From JAJFJD01 sp965228975 (GTDB lineage: Bacteria; Pseudomonadota; Alphaproteobacteria; UBA8366), in assembly GCA_965228975.1 (NCBI GenBank), contig OZ245851.1:3286001-3350000 (forward strand): a DNA stretch of 64,000 nucleotides, given 5' to 3'. Shown here piece after piece: positions 7,065 to 14,865 of the stretch. The position numbers and the translations under genes were made by a program. Numbering within the stretch: position 1 is the first letter of the stretch; each line of letters opens with the position of its first letter. Below the pieces are notes generated by a model, which saw nothing but the letters and a program-made list of their open reading frames with translations, did not search any database and was not told the DNA's origin.

Positions 7065-8477
7065 TCACTTCACCGAAAGATGGCGGAGCTGGTCCGAAAA
7101 TGCGTTTTCATCCTCCAAACACCGGAGGTCCAGCATGAACGCGTCGTTCTGAATTCGTCCGATGACCGGCTGCGGCAATTGCCGGAAGGCGGTCGCAAGA
7201 CGTTTCAATGCACGTCCCGCCCCCCGCTTGCCGGTGTCCGGCCGGATCACGAGCGCCGCGCTCGGCAGCAGGTCCACCGGCAACGCGCCGCTGCCGATCT
7301 GGCTGTGGCAAGCGTCGATCGAAACCGCAAAGCCGTCCCCCAACATCTCCGACAGCCGCGGCAGCAGCCGTTCCGCCAGTGCCCGGATGTCGTCGACCGG
7401 CCGCGTCAGCGACCGCAACGCCGGCATACGCTCAGACAGACGATCAGGGTCGAGATAAAGCCGGAAGACCGTGGCCAAGGCGGCGATCGTCATCTTGTCC
7501 AACCGCAACGCGCGTTTCAGCGGATTTTTCCGCACCTTGGCGACCAAATCCTTACGACCAACGATGATGCCGGCTTGCGGCCCGCCCAACAGCTTGTCGC
7601 CGCTGAAGGTAACGAGATCGGCGCCGGCGGCGATCGCTTCCGCAGGGGTCGGCTCGTGCGGCAGCCCGAAGGCTTCGAGATCGACCAACGTACCGCTGCC
7701 CAAATCGACCACACAGGGCAGGTCGTGACGATGCGCCAGATCGGCCAGCTTGTCTTCGGGAACCTCGGCGGTGAATCCCTGCACTTCGTAGTTGCTGGTA
7801 TGAACGGCCATCAACAGCGCGGTGCGCGGTCCGATCGCGGCTTCGAAGTCCTTCAGATGCGTCCGGTTCGTCGTTCCCACCTCGCAGAGCTTGCATCCTG
7901 CCCGCGCCATGATGTCGGGAATCCGAAAGGCGCCGCCGATCTCTATCAGCTGACCGCGCGACACCGGAACCTCCTTGCGCATCGCCAACGTATTAAGAAC
8001 CAACAGCACTGCGGCCGCGTTATTGTTGACCACCGTCGCGGCTTCCGCACCGGTAAGTCGGCAGATTACATCTTCTATATGATCGTCGCGGTCGCCGCGA
8101 CGGCCCGTGCCAAGATCGTATTCCAGGTTGCTGGCACCGCGGGATACCGCAACGACCGCATCCAATGCTTCCTGCGGTAACGCGGAACGTCCGAGATTGG
8201 TGTGCAGCACGGTCCCGGTGAGATTGAAGACAGGAACCAACGACGGCCGCAAAACTTCGGCGACCCGCTCCTCGATGCGGTGGAGGAGATCTCCTTCTGC
8301 GAGAACGACGCCGCTTTCACCGCGCATCCCCTGCCGCGCCACGTCCAGGACATGCCGGACCGCGTCGGTCACGAGCGGACGGCCATGCGCCGTGCTCATC
8401 GCGTCGACCGACGGATGCCGCAGCATGCGATCGACGGAAGGCAAAACGGGTCGGGCCGGCGAAGTGGCATTTGCCAT
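7065..8477 (-). CDS. selA: L-seryl-tRNA(Sec) selenium transferase SelA
   Basis: A 470-aa pyridoxal-phosphate enzyme that turns seryl-tRNA-Sec into selenocysteinyl-tRNA-Sec using selenophosphate. The N-terminal domain has the family opening LPSVDRMLRHPSVDAM. The PLP lysine is K295 in FSGDKLLGGPQAG. Other family blocks are NLTGTVLHTNLGRSALP, NLEYDLGTGRRGDRDDH and VNNNAAAVLLVLNTL. Length is normal for the bacterial enzyme. It is the first gene of the selA-selB-enolase unit and is preceded by a long AT-rich region (8478-9034) that must hold its promoter. No good Shine-Dalgarno is visible before the ATG. Confidence 0.97.
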   Translation of the reverse strand: MANATSPARPVLPSVDRMLRHPSVDAMSTAHGRPLVTDAVRHVLDVARQGMRGESGVVLAEGDLLHRIEERVAEVLRPSLVPVFNLTGTVLHTNLGRSALPQEALDAVVAVSRGASNLEYDLGTGRRGDRDDHIEDVICRLTGAEAATVVNNNAAAVLLVLNTLAMRKEVPVSRGQLIEIGGAFRIPDIMARAGCKLCEVGTTNRTHLKDFEAAIGPRTALLMAVHTSNYEVQGFTAEVPEDKLADLAHRHDLPCVVDLGSGTLVDLEAFGLPHEPTPAEAIAAGADLVTFSGDKLLGGPQAGIIVGRKDLVAKVRKNPLKRALRLDKMTIAALATVFRLYLDPDRLSERMPALRSLTRPVDDIRALAERLLPRLSEMLGDGFAVSIDACHSQIGSGALPVDLLPSAALVIRPDTGKRGAGRALKRLATAFRQLPQPVIGRIQNDAFMLDLRCLEDENAFSDQLRHLSVK

Positions 8478-8798
8478 AGAGTTACGGTGCAGTCTTGCTT
8501 TTGTTGGGAACGTCTCAAGCTAGGACGGCGGATAATCAGCGTCAACGACCGGCCCTTAATTTTAGCCGATCTGTGAAAAAATTCCTTTTTTGTTAACCAT
8601 ATTTTTGCATTTTTACGCTTTACTACATGCGTAGACGGACGAGTTTCACGCGATCGATCGAGCAATGCCCATACCGCGTGTGCCTCGAAAGCAATAGGAG
8701 AATGTAGCCAGATCCGGCCCAATCGCCACCGCGATCCGCAAATCTCTTTTGCCCTTCGTCGACGCAAGCCAAACCAGTTTCTCTCCCTGTGCCTAAGG

Positions 8799-8822
8799 GC
8801 GGTTTCCAAAATTGGAAACCGC
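8799..8822. repeat. Perfect 10-bp inverted repeat upstream of the porin gene
   Basis: GCGGTTTCCA and TGGAAACCGC are exact complements around AAAT. On the plus strand the hairpin is followed by TCTCTCTTT, a weak T-rich tract. It may be the terminator of an unannotated plus-strand RNA or a protein-binding palindrome for the divergent promoters. Confidence 0.6.
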
Positions 8823-8885
8823 TCTCTCTTTATGCCGATTTCCGCAATCAAATATCGGGTTTCGTCCAAAATTAAATCACGTTGT

Positions 8886-8923
8886 TCAAAAATTGGGCGA
8901 AATTCTCGACGATTAATTTTTGA
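8886..8923. repeat. AT-rich inverted repeat TCAAAAATT...AATTTTTGA
   Basis: Nine-base arms at 8886-8894 and 8915-8923 with a 20-base spacer lie about 110-150 bp before the porin ATG. Spacing suits an operator or looped regulatory site rather than a terminator. Confidence 0.45.
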
Positions 8924-9034
8924 GCACAAATTAAATTTAACAATATCAATCAATTGCTTGTTTTCCTTCGTGGCACGCGTCTTGCGACCTTCTACTGGAG
9001 TTTGCGTACGCATCGCATGACGAAAGGAAAAAAC

Positions 9035-9793
9035 ATGCATAAAAGAGTGCTCGCTTGCGCCATTGCCTTCTTCTTGGCGACGGGGACGGGGGCATCCGCC
9101 GCCGACGATAAGGACGAGGTCGACAAGTTCTTCGATAGAATCGGTTCATTTTCGGCCGAAGTCGCAGGAACGACCGACTACACCTTCCGCGGCATCTCAC
9201 AGACGAATGAAGGCCCCGCCATTCAAGGCTCCTTCGGATGGTCGAAGGATTTCACGGTGGGCGGCCAGAAAATCAACACCTTCGCGAGTGCCTGGGCCTC
9301 GAACGTCGATTTCTCGGACGGCGACAACGCTCATATCGAAATCGACTATTCAGGCGGATTGGGTACGGAGATCGGCGGCGTTTCGTTGGAAGCCTTCGCG
9401 ATCTACTACAACTATCCAAATGCGCGGGACGGCCTGAACTACGACTACATCGAAGCGGGCGGCGGTGTCGGCTATGACTTCGGCGTCGCGTCGGTCGGCG
9501 GGCAGTTCTACTGGTCCCCGGACTTTTTCGGCGGTATTGGCGATGCGTATTACATTGCTGGCGATGTCAGCGTTCCGTTGCCGTATAAGTTCACGGTCGA
9601 CGGCCATGTCGGTTACAGCTTCTTCGACAATTCCGGCAGCACGGACTATGCCGATTGGTCGATTGCGGTCACCCGCAACATCCTGGGTTTCGATCTCAGT
9701 CTGGCCTATGTGGATACAGATCTCAGTACATCGGAATGTGGCGGCAGCCTGTGCGATGCCAGGGCCGTCTTCACCGTATCGAAGTCCTTCTAG
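9035..9793 (+). CDS. TorF-family putative porin (Gcw_chp)
   Basis: A 252-aa exported outer-membrane protein. Residues 1-22 (MHKRVLACAIAFFLATGTGASA) are a clear signal peptide cleaved before ADD. The mature part opens with FSAEVAGTTDYTFRGISQTNEGPAIQGSFGWS, the hallmark of the TorF/Gcw_chp family, and consists of alternating amphipathic strands ending in the aromatic VFTVSKSF expected of a beta-barrel. AAAGGA stands before the ATG at 9035, which I prefer over upstream starts at 8954 and 9017 because it gives a proper signal peptide. The solute is unknown. It is monocistronic, convergent with the fumarase operon. Confidence 0.88.
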   Translation: MHKRVLACAIAFFLATGTGASAADDKDEVDKFFDRIGSFSAEVAGTTDYTFRGISQTNEGPAIQGSFGWSKDFTVGGQKINTFASAWASNVDFSDGDNAHIEIDYSGGLGTEIGGVSLEAFAIYYNYPNARDGLNYDYIEAGGGVGYDFGVASVGGQFYWSPDFFGGIGDAYYIAGDVSVPLPYKFTVDGHVGYSFFDNSGSTDYADWSIAVTRNILGFDLSLAYVDTDLSTSECGGSLCDARAVFTVSKSF

Positions 9794-9885
9794 GGTGAAC
9801 GCTCGGCTACCGACCGCGTCGCGCCAGGGCGCGGTCAAGTCTCAATAAACGCCTAACGCAGCGTAAGCTGCATCCTCCCCAACGG

Positions 9886-10545
9886 TCAGACCACCTCGTC
9901 TTCGCGCGAGGTGGTCTCTCCGTATCGTTTGAGCGCGGGCTCTTTCAAGCCTTCGAATGCCTTGGACACCATCGGCTGGGTACGCCGGTTCTCCCGCTCG
10001 AACAGACTGTTGCCCTGCAAGTCGCTCTCGACCAGAAACGGTCCGAAATTCTCCACCTCAAGGACCCAGATCGCCTGGGCGATGCCGAGCTCGTCGAGCC
10101 ACAAAACATCCTTCACGCGCGTGATGCCCCGGCCGAGCAAAGCGCCAGTACCATAGCCGACCGTCGTCAGGTAGATCGCCTTGTTCGGCACGAAATATTT
10201 GCGGTAGTCGTCTTCGGACATGCCGCCCTTGCCCATGATGATCTTGACGCCCGACAGCTCGAACCATTCGGTCAGCCATTTGGCGAAGCGGAAGCTCGCC
10301 GTCGCGGTCACCGCGCCGATGTTATAGGTCCCGTCCGGCCGGACCGCCGCCGCGGGCGAACAATGGAAGGTCACGTTCGTCAACGCCTTCAGATCGACCG
10401 GCGGTTTGATGCCTTCGCCGATCGCGCGGTTATAGACCCCTTCCCGGCCGGTATAGACGATCCCGTCCAGATAGACCGCATCACCGAGTTCCAACCCTTC
10501 GAGGTCCTTGTCGGTGACCGGCGTTTTCAATCGAACCTTTCTCAT
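9886..10545 (-). CDS. Class I fumarate hydratase / tartrate dehydratase, beta subunit
   Basis: A 219-aa protein of the C-terminal (beta) domain of iron-sulfur hydro-lyases: LGDAVYLDGIVYTGREGVYNRAI, then GAVTATASFRFAKWLTEWFELSGVKIIMGKGGM and ITRVKDVLWLDELGIAQAIWVLEVENFGPFLV. This subunit completes the active site of the two-subunit fumarase or L(+)-tartrate dehydratase, hydrating fumarate to malate or dehydrating tartrate to oxaloacetate. Sequence cannot separate the two. Its ATG (10545) overlaps the alpha stop as ATGA, so the subunits are made together. It is the last gene of the SDH/FRD-fumarase operon. Confidence 0.9.
   Translation of the reverse strand: MRKVRLKTPVTDKDLEGLELGDAVYLDGIVYTGREGVYNRAIGEGIKPPVDLKALTNVTFHCSPAAAVRPDGTYNIGAVTATASFRFAKWLTEWFELSGVKIIMGKGGMSEDDYRKYFVPNKAIYLTTVGYGTGALLGRGITRVKDVLWLDELGIAQAIWVLEVENFGPFLVESDLQGNSLFERENRRTQPMVSKAFEGLKEPALKRYGETTSREDEVV
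9888..9917. terminator. 11-bp perfect hairpin over the fumarase stop codon
   Basis: AGACCACCTCG (9888-9898) and CGAGGTGGTCT (9907-9917) pair without mismatch around eight bases. The hairpin covers the last codons and abuts the stop of the fumarase beta gene and is downstream of the porin gene, so it could stop transcription or protect mRNA from both sides. There is no T-tract on either strand. Confidence 0.4.
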
Positions 10546-11504
10546 CCTGCCGCCCTCGCCGTTTCGGTGGCTGCCCAGTCGACGGTGTCGCGCCGCATGT
10601 AGGGGGTGAACCATTGCGGATCGGTGCGGTACTCGACGCTCCCATCCGCATGCAGCCGTGCCGTCGCGCGGCGCGACGACAGGCAGAAGCTGTGCACGCT
10701 CATCGGCATCCCGCCGGTATGCGTGTAGCCGACCTCGATATGGCAGTCGATGACCATGGACTTTCCGACGAAGCCCATCGGACCCATGCCAATATTGTTG
10801 CCCATCTCCTTCAGTTCGGCCTCGAGCGCGGCGATTTCCGGATCCGGGTTCGCCTCGCCGACGGTGCGCAGGCAGGCCGCCTGCTTGCCGAGGGTCATCG
10901 CGATATCCTTGCTGCCGCCCAATCCGACACCCACGATCGCCGGCTGGCAGGCCAGCCCCCGCCGTCCGAATTCATACATCACGTCGAGGAAGAATTTTTT
11001 GATTCCGTCGATCCCGTCGCCCGGGAACAACATGCGGTAATCGCTGCCGAACAGGCCGCCTTTGTGCACCGATGTGATGTCGACCCAATCCGCGTCCGGC
11101 TCGAAAGTGAACTCGATCTCCGGCGCGTTGATGCCGACATTGTTGTTGTTGTCATGCCGGCTCAGGGGGTGGACCCGGTTCGGCCGCAACGGAATTTCGT
11201 ACGTCGCGTCCGCCGTCGCCTTCCGCAGCATGTGCTCCAGCGCGACGAAGCCGCCCTCGATCTGCGCCTCGTTTCCCGCCTTCACGAAATAACGCGGCAC
11301 GCCGGTATCGGCGCACATGGCGCGACGGTCTTCTTCCGCGGCATCCCAGTTCTCGAGCATCGACTGTAGGACGAAGCGGCTCAATTCCTCTTCCTCCTGC
11401 TCGACCATCTTTCCGATGCCGTCCTTGTAGTCGCGCGGGATCTCAATCGCCGCGCGGCTCATGATTTCCTTTCCCGCTTCGAGGATCTTGTCTTTCTTAA
11501 TCAT
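10542..11504 (-). CDS. Class I fumarate hydratase / tartrate dehydratase, alpha subunit
   Basis: A 320-aa subunit carrying the [4Fe-4S] cluster: family blocks RRAMCADTGVPRYFVKAG, RPNRVHPLSRHDNNNNVGINAPEIEF, LACQPAIVGVGLGGSKDIAMTLGKQAA and GNNIGMGPMGFVGKSMVIDCHIEVGYTHTGGMPMSVHSFCLSSRR. The cysteines in MCADTG, GLACQP and HSFCLSSRR are candidate cluster ligands. Such clusters are oxygen-sensitive in characterised class I fumarases. The gene follows the flavoprotein gene by 12 bp. Fumarate formed by that complex would be its natural substrate, which favours fumarase over tartrate dehydratase here. Confidence 0.92.
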   Translation of the reverse strand: MIKKDKILEAGKEIMSRAAIEIPRDYKDGIGKMVEQEEEELSRFVLQSMLENWDAAEEDRRAMCADTGVPRYFVKAGNEAQIEGGFVALEHMLRKATADATYEIPLRPNRVHPLSRHDNNNNVGINAPEIEFTFEPDADWVDITSVHKGGLFGSDYRMLFPGDGIDGIKKFFLDVMYEFGRRGLACQPAIVGVGLGGSKDIAMTLGKQAACLRTVGEANPDPEIAALEAELKEMGNNIGMGPMGFVGKSMVIDCHIEVGYTHTGGMPMSVHSFCLSSRRATARLHADGSVEYRTDPQWFTPYMRRDTVDWAATETARAAG

Positions 11505-11516
11505 GGCGCACCTCTT

Positions 11517-13250
11517 CTACTCGGCAGCGTCTTCGGCCAACAACGTTTCGCCCGGCTTGATCCGCGTGAAAGCGACGGGGCTCGTACCAATCGAAATAGC
11601 ATCGCCCTCGCGCCGGACAACCGTATTTGCGGAGGTCTCCAAATCACGGGTTTCCGGGAAATCGTCCCGGAAATGCGCGCCGCGGGAATCCTCGCGCGCC
11701 AGGGCCGCCATCGCGATGGCCCGGCTGACCAGTATTTGACTGTCCAGATTCATCCAATCGTGCCAACTCAAATTAAACGCCCGGCTACTGTCCGCAAGGC
11801 CGATCGACTGCAAATTGTTCTCCAGCTCGTCGAGCCCGGCCAAACCGCGGTTCAAGCTCTCGGCCGTCCGGGTGATGCCAACTTCCTCCCACATCAGGTC
11901 GTACAGCCGAAGCCGCAGATCGGTGATGCTGCCGCTATCGTTGGAGAACGGCGTAAGGCATCGCGAGATCGTCTCTTCGACGACGGCCTCGTCGGGATCG
12001 GAGAATTCGCCGTCGCGACGCACCCACGGCGCCATGGTGTCCCCGGCGACGCCGCCGAAAACGGTCGAGTTCGCGACACCGTTGCCGCCGAGACGATTGG
12101 CACCATGCGCCCCGCCCGCATCCTCGCCCGCGACGAATACGCCCGGGATGTCGGTGAAACAGTTCTCGTCGAATTTAATGCCGCCCATCATGTAATGCGC
12201 CGTCGGCACCACCTCGACCAGACCTCCGACGAGATCGAAGCCGACATCGCGGCAGCGGTCGACCATGCCCTTGAACTGCTGCACGACCATCTTCGGGTCG
12301 AGATGCGCCATGGTGATATAGAGACCGCCGTTCGCCGCGGTCCGACCCTGCTTCATCATTTCGTACATCGCGCGGCTGACGATATCGCGGGTCGCCCGCT
12401 CGCCGCGCTCATCGAATTCGTGCATGAAGCGCTCTTCGTTGCCGTCGAGCAAGTATCCGCCGGCACCCCGCAGCCCTTCCTCGATGATCGTGCCGGTGAT
12501 GCGCGTGTCCTCGCCCGCGACCAAACCGGTGGGATGGAACTGCACCATCTCCATGTCGATCAGCGGCAGGCCTGCCCGCAACGCCATCGCCATGCCGTCG
12601 CAGGACTTGTCGCCCGATGGCGTATGGAATTTGTACATGGTCGGCCCGCCGCCGGTGCCGATCATCACCGCCTGCGCCTGCACGAAATGGAAATCGCCGG
12701 TCTGCATGTTGATCATCAGCACGCCGGCGATCCGCTTCCCATCCGTGGACGGCACCAAGGCCACCGCCCGGTGCTCTTCCATACGGTGGATGCCGCGGCT
12801 CCAGACCTGTTCGGCGAGACGGCTGATAATCTCGATGCCGGTCAGGCTTCCCTTATGCACCGTGCGGTCGAAGGTTTGGCCCGCGAAGGCCTTCTGATGG
12901 ATCGTACCGTCGGGGTTGCGGTCGAAAAAGCACCCCATGTCGTTTTCCAACTCATGGATTCGTTCGACGGCGACGTTCACCAGCTTCCAAGATATCTCCT
13001 GATGGTTCAGCCATTTCCCGCCCAGGATCGTGTCCATGAAATGGCGCTCGACCGAATCCTCCGCCGCGATGGCCACGTTGTAGCCGCCCTGCACCATGCG
13101 GGTGCAACCGCATTTCCCCAACAGCCCTTTGACCGCGATCGTGATCGACAGGTCCGGGTCGGCTTTATGGGCATGCAGTGCCGCGAAAAGCCCCGCACCG
13201 CCGCTACCCAGGATCAGAATGTCGGTTTTCGAGCGTGTGATCTCGACCAT
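11517..13250 (-). CDS. Succinate dehydrogenase/fumarate reductase-type flavoprotein subunit
   Basis: A 577-aa FAD protein. The dinucleotide-binding motif GSGGAG is at residues 15-20. Compared with E. coli FrdA, the catalytic residues are kept: QFHPTGL, IEEGLRGAGG, an Arg in GERATRDIVSRAM, PTAHYMMGG and GAHGANRLGGNG. The residue that carries covalent FAD in FrdA and SdhA (His in SHT before the QGG/EGG) is Cys49 here, in GKCGCTRMVQGG. FAD is therefore probably bound without a covalent link. It is the last SDH subunit of a B-anchor-anchor-A operon and precedes fumarase. Confidence 0.9.
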   Translation of the reverse strand: MVEITRSKTDILILGSGGAGLFAALHAHKADPDLSITIAVKGLLGKCGCTRMVQGGYNVAIAAEDSVERHFMDTILGGKWLNHQEISWKLVNVAVERIHELENDMGCFFDRNPDGTIHQKAFAGQTFDRTVHKGSLTGIEIISRLAEQVWSRGIHRMEEHRAVALVPSTDGKRIAGVLMINMQTGDFHFVQAQAVMIGTGGGPTMYKFHTPSGDKSCDGMAMALRAGLPLIDMEMVQFHPTGLVAGEDTRITGTIIEEGLRGAGGYLLDGNEERFMHEFDERGERATRDIVSRAMYEMMKQGRTAANGGLYITMAHLDPKMVVQQFKGMVDRCRDVGFDLVGGLVEVVPTAHYMMGGIKFDENCFTDIPGVFVAGEDAGGAHGANRLGGNGVANSTVFGGVAGDTMAPWVRRDGEFSDPDEAVVEETISRCLTPFSNDSGSITDLRLRLYDLMWEEVGITRTAESLNRGLAGLDELENNLQSIGLADSSRAFNLSWHDWMNLDSQILVSRAIAMAALAREDSRGAHFRDDFPETRDLETSANTVVRREGDAISIGTSPVAFTRIKPGETLLAEDAAE

Positions 13251-13269
13251 GATCTATCCAACCGTTTCT

Positions 13270-13617
13270 CTAATAAGCGCCGAGCAGGAAGACGAGCCCA
13301 ACCATGAGCGCGAACCCGCTGGCCACTGCAATCAATGTCTTCTGCCAGTCCCGCCAAGGCAGAAACTCCAAAGCCAGAAGGCGTAGACCGCCGGCCATGT
13401 GAACCGCGAGCAGAATCACCAGCCCCGTCTCGGCAATTTTCACCAACGGGTTTTCGGTCCATCGCAAGAACCCATCCAGCGCCGCCTCCCCCTCCAGGGC
13501 CAGCGACAGGACATACAAATGGGCCGGCAGAAACAACGCGAGCCCCAGGCCCGACACCCGATGCAGGATGAAGGCCCAATAAGTCGGGTGATTGCGGGTC
13601 GGCCAGCTTTGGCTCAT
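13270..13617 (-). CDS. Cytochrome b-type membrane anchor subunit (SdhC-like) of the SDH/FRD complex
   Basis: A 115-aa membrane protein with three predicted helices: FILHRVSGLGLALFLPAHLYVLSLAL, VKIAETGLVILLAVHMAGGLRLLAL and LIAVASGFALMVGLVFLLGAY. The N-terminal HP.YWAFILHR.SG pattern is typical of SdhC. His19, His33 and His73 are candidate haem ligands. The ATG overlaps the stop of the other anchor gene as ATGA. It passes electrons from the iron-sulfur subunit to quinone in the inner membrane. Confidence 0.87.
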   Translation of the reverse strand: MSQSWPTRNHPTYWAFILHRVSGLGLALFLPAHLYVLSLALEGEAALDGFLRWTENPLVKIAETGLVILLAVHMAGGLRLLALEFLPWRDWQKTLIAVASGFALMVGLVFLLGAY

Positions 13618-13949
13618 GTCACCGCCTCCACCGCCCGCAATCCCAGTACCAGGATCATTAGGCAGAAAGCGCCGGCGGCGACATCGAGCGACTTACTGCG
13701 CCAGGCGGTCATCTCTCTAAGGATGGACCGGAGCCCGATCGAACCGTGTACCGCGGCGGCGATGACGAACAATCCATAGAAGCCCGCCCAAAAGAGACTG
13801 CCGCTGGTGCGGCCCAGAATCTCGGCCGCGGTCAATCCGTCACGAATGGCATAGATCATCGTTCCGATATGGACGATCACCAGCGGAGCCAGCACCATGG
13901 CGCTCAGCCGCTGCGCGACATAGAGCCAAAGCTCGACGCGGCCACTCAT
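13614..13949 (-). CDS. Second membrane anchor subunit (SdhD/FrdD-like) of the SDH/FRD complex
   Basis: A 111-aa membrane protein with three hydrophobic segments: LSAMVLAPLVIVHIGTMIYAI, FWAGFYGLFVIAAAVHGSIGL and LDVAAGAFCLMILVLGL. His27 and His68 lie inside the first two helices at places suited to haem b. With the neighbouring anchor, which also has helix histidines, the complex could hold two haems. The true start is the ATG at 13949, overlapping the iron-sulfur gene stop as ATGA; longer frames here are antiframes of that gene. Confidence 0.84.
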   Translation of the reverse strand: MSGRVELWLYVAQRLSAMVLAPLVIVHIGTMIYAIRDGLTAAEILGRTSGSLFWAGFYGLFVIAAAVHGSIGLRSILREMTAWRSKSLDVAAGAFCLMILVLGLRAVEAVT

Positions 13950-14680
13950 AGGTCGCCCTTGAGTGCTGCCGTCATCGTCGCGCGCTTCAGCCCGGCGATG
14001 GACGCGGTGGGGTTCAAGCTCTTCGGACAATACCGCGTGCAATTCTGATGGCTGTGGCAGGCGTGGCACCCGGCATCCACGGCAACCGCCGCTAAATGAC
14101 CTTTGCGGTCCGCGTCGCGCACGTCGTTCACCAGCGTCCAGGCGCGGTTCAACTGGGCGGGCCCGAGATAGTCGGGGTTCCACGCGACCACATCGCAGGC
14201 CGCATAACAGACACCGCAGCCGATACACTCGATCCCGGCGCTCGCGGCCGCACGCTCCTTGCTTTCCGGGGAGACTTCGGCGAATTCCTGCGACCCGGGC
14301 TGGCTCGGTTCGAAACGGCCGCCGGCCTTCTGCCATTTGTCGAAGAATTCGGTCATGTCGGTGGCCAAATCCTTGATCACCGGCAGGTTGCGCAACGGCT
14401 GTAGCCGTATCTTCCCGTCCTTCACCACCTTGGATGCGTGCGTGCGGCAGGTCCATCGCGGCGCGCCGTTGACCATCATCGCACAGGAACCGCACATGCC
14501 GATCCGGCAGGCAAAACGATAAGACACCGTCGGATCGAGGCGGCGCTGGATATACGTCACCACGTCGAGGATGGTCTGCTTCTCTTCATGCGGAACCGAA
14601 AAGCTGTCGAAATGGCCGTCTTCGCGGCCGCGCCAGATTTCGACCGTGATGGTCGCCCCGGCCTTGTTCTGTTCGGACAA
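13946..14680 (-). CDS. Iron-sulfur subunit of the SDH/FRD-type complex
   Basis: About 244 residues with a plant-type [2Fe-2S] domain (CRIGMCGSC, then CRTHAS) and a bacterial dicluster domain with CIGCGVCYAAC and CHACHSHQNCTRYCPK for the [4Fe-4S] and [3Fe-4S] clusters. It is first in the operon iron-sulfur, anchor, anchor, flavoprotein, fumarase alpha, fumarase beta, all overlapping or nearly so. I prefer the TTG at 14680 because GGGAGGGA stands just before it. An in-frame ATG at 14719 would add 13 unconserved-looking residues. The gene is divergent from the first TauD-type dioxygenase. Confidence 0.9.
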   Translation of the reverse strand: MSEQNKAGATITVEIWRGREDGHFDSFSVPHEEKQTILDVVTYIQRRLDPTVSYRFACRIGMCGSCAMMVNGAPRWTCRTHASKVVKDGKIRLQPLRNLPVIKDLATDMTEFFDKWQKAGGRFEPSQPGSQEFAEVSPESKERAAASAGIECIGCGVCYAACDVVAWNPDYLGPAQLNRAWTLVNDVRDADRKGHLAAVAVDAGCHACHSHQNCTRYCPKSLNPTASIAGLKRATMTAALKGDL

Positions 14681-14793
14681 AATCCCTCCCTGGCGGTGCG
14701 CGACGCCGCCTGTCCGCATCGGTGCTCTTACCCAGACCTAGCCCAAAGTATGAGCCACCGACGCCCGCCGGCAAGCCATGTCCGGCAAAATAT

Positions 14794-14832
14794 TTGTCGC
14801 TGACATTGACCCACCGGTCAAATCGTCGACAA
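14794..14832. promoter_or_regulatory. Nested inverted repeat in the divergent SDH/FRD-TauD promoter region
   Basis: TTGACC-cacc-GGTCAA (14806-14821) sits inside a second pair of arms TTGTCG (14794-14799) and CGACAA (14827-14832), all nearly concentric. It lies 34 bp before the TauD-type ATG and about 115 bp before the iron-sulfur start, a fit for one operator controlling both directions. TTGACC and GGTCAA half-sites recur at 21033-21046 upstream of the small heat-shock gene. Confidence 0.5.
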
Positions 14833-14865
14833 TAAAGTCAACAATCTTTCGGGAGGTCAACCACA

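Larger units (their letters stand above)
8478..9034. other. AT-rich intergenic region between selA and the porin gene
   Basis: This 557-bp gap is the longest in the window and clearly poorer in GC than its surroundings, notably 8570-8640 and 8850-8960. It holds divergent promoters for selA (minus) and the porin (plus), an AAAAAA-TTCC-TTTTTT repeat near 8574-8589 and two longer inverted repeats listed separately. The motif CCAAAATT recurs at 8805, 8868 and, as TCAAAAATT, at 8886. I see no open frame with protein-like composition. A small RNA ending at the 8799-8822 hairpin is possible. Confidence 0.6.

Noticed and set aside
6576..8180. Long plus-strand frame of 534 aa opposite selA/selB
   Set aside because: It is the antisense of selB and selA, rich in R, Q and H, with no family pattern.
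11673..13307. 544-aa plus-strand frame opposite the flavoprotein
   Set aside because: Antisense shadow of a clearly conserved gene; composition is not protein-like.
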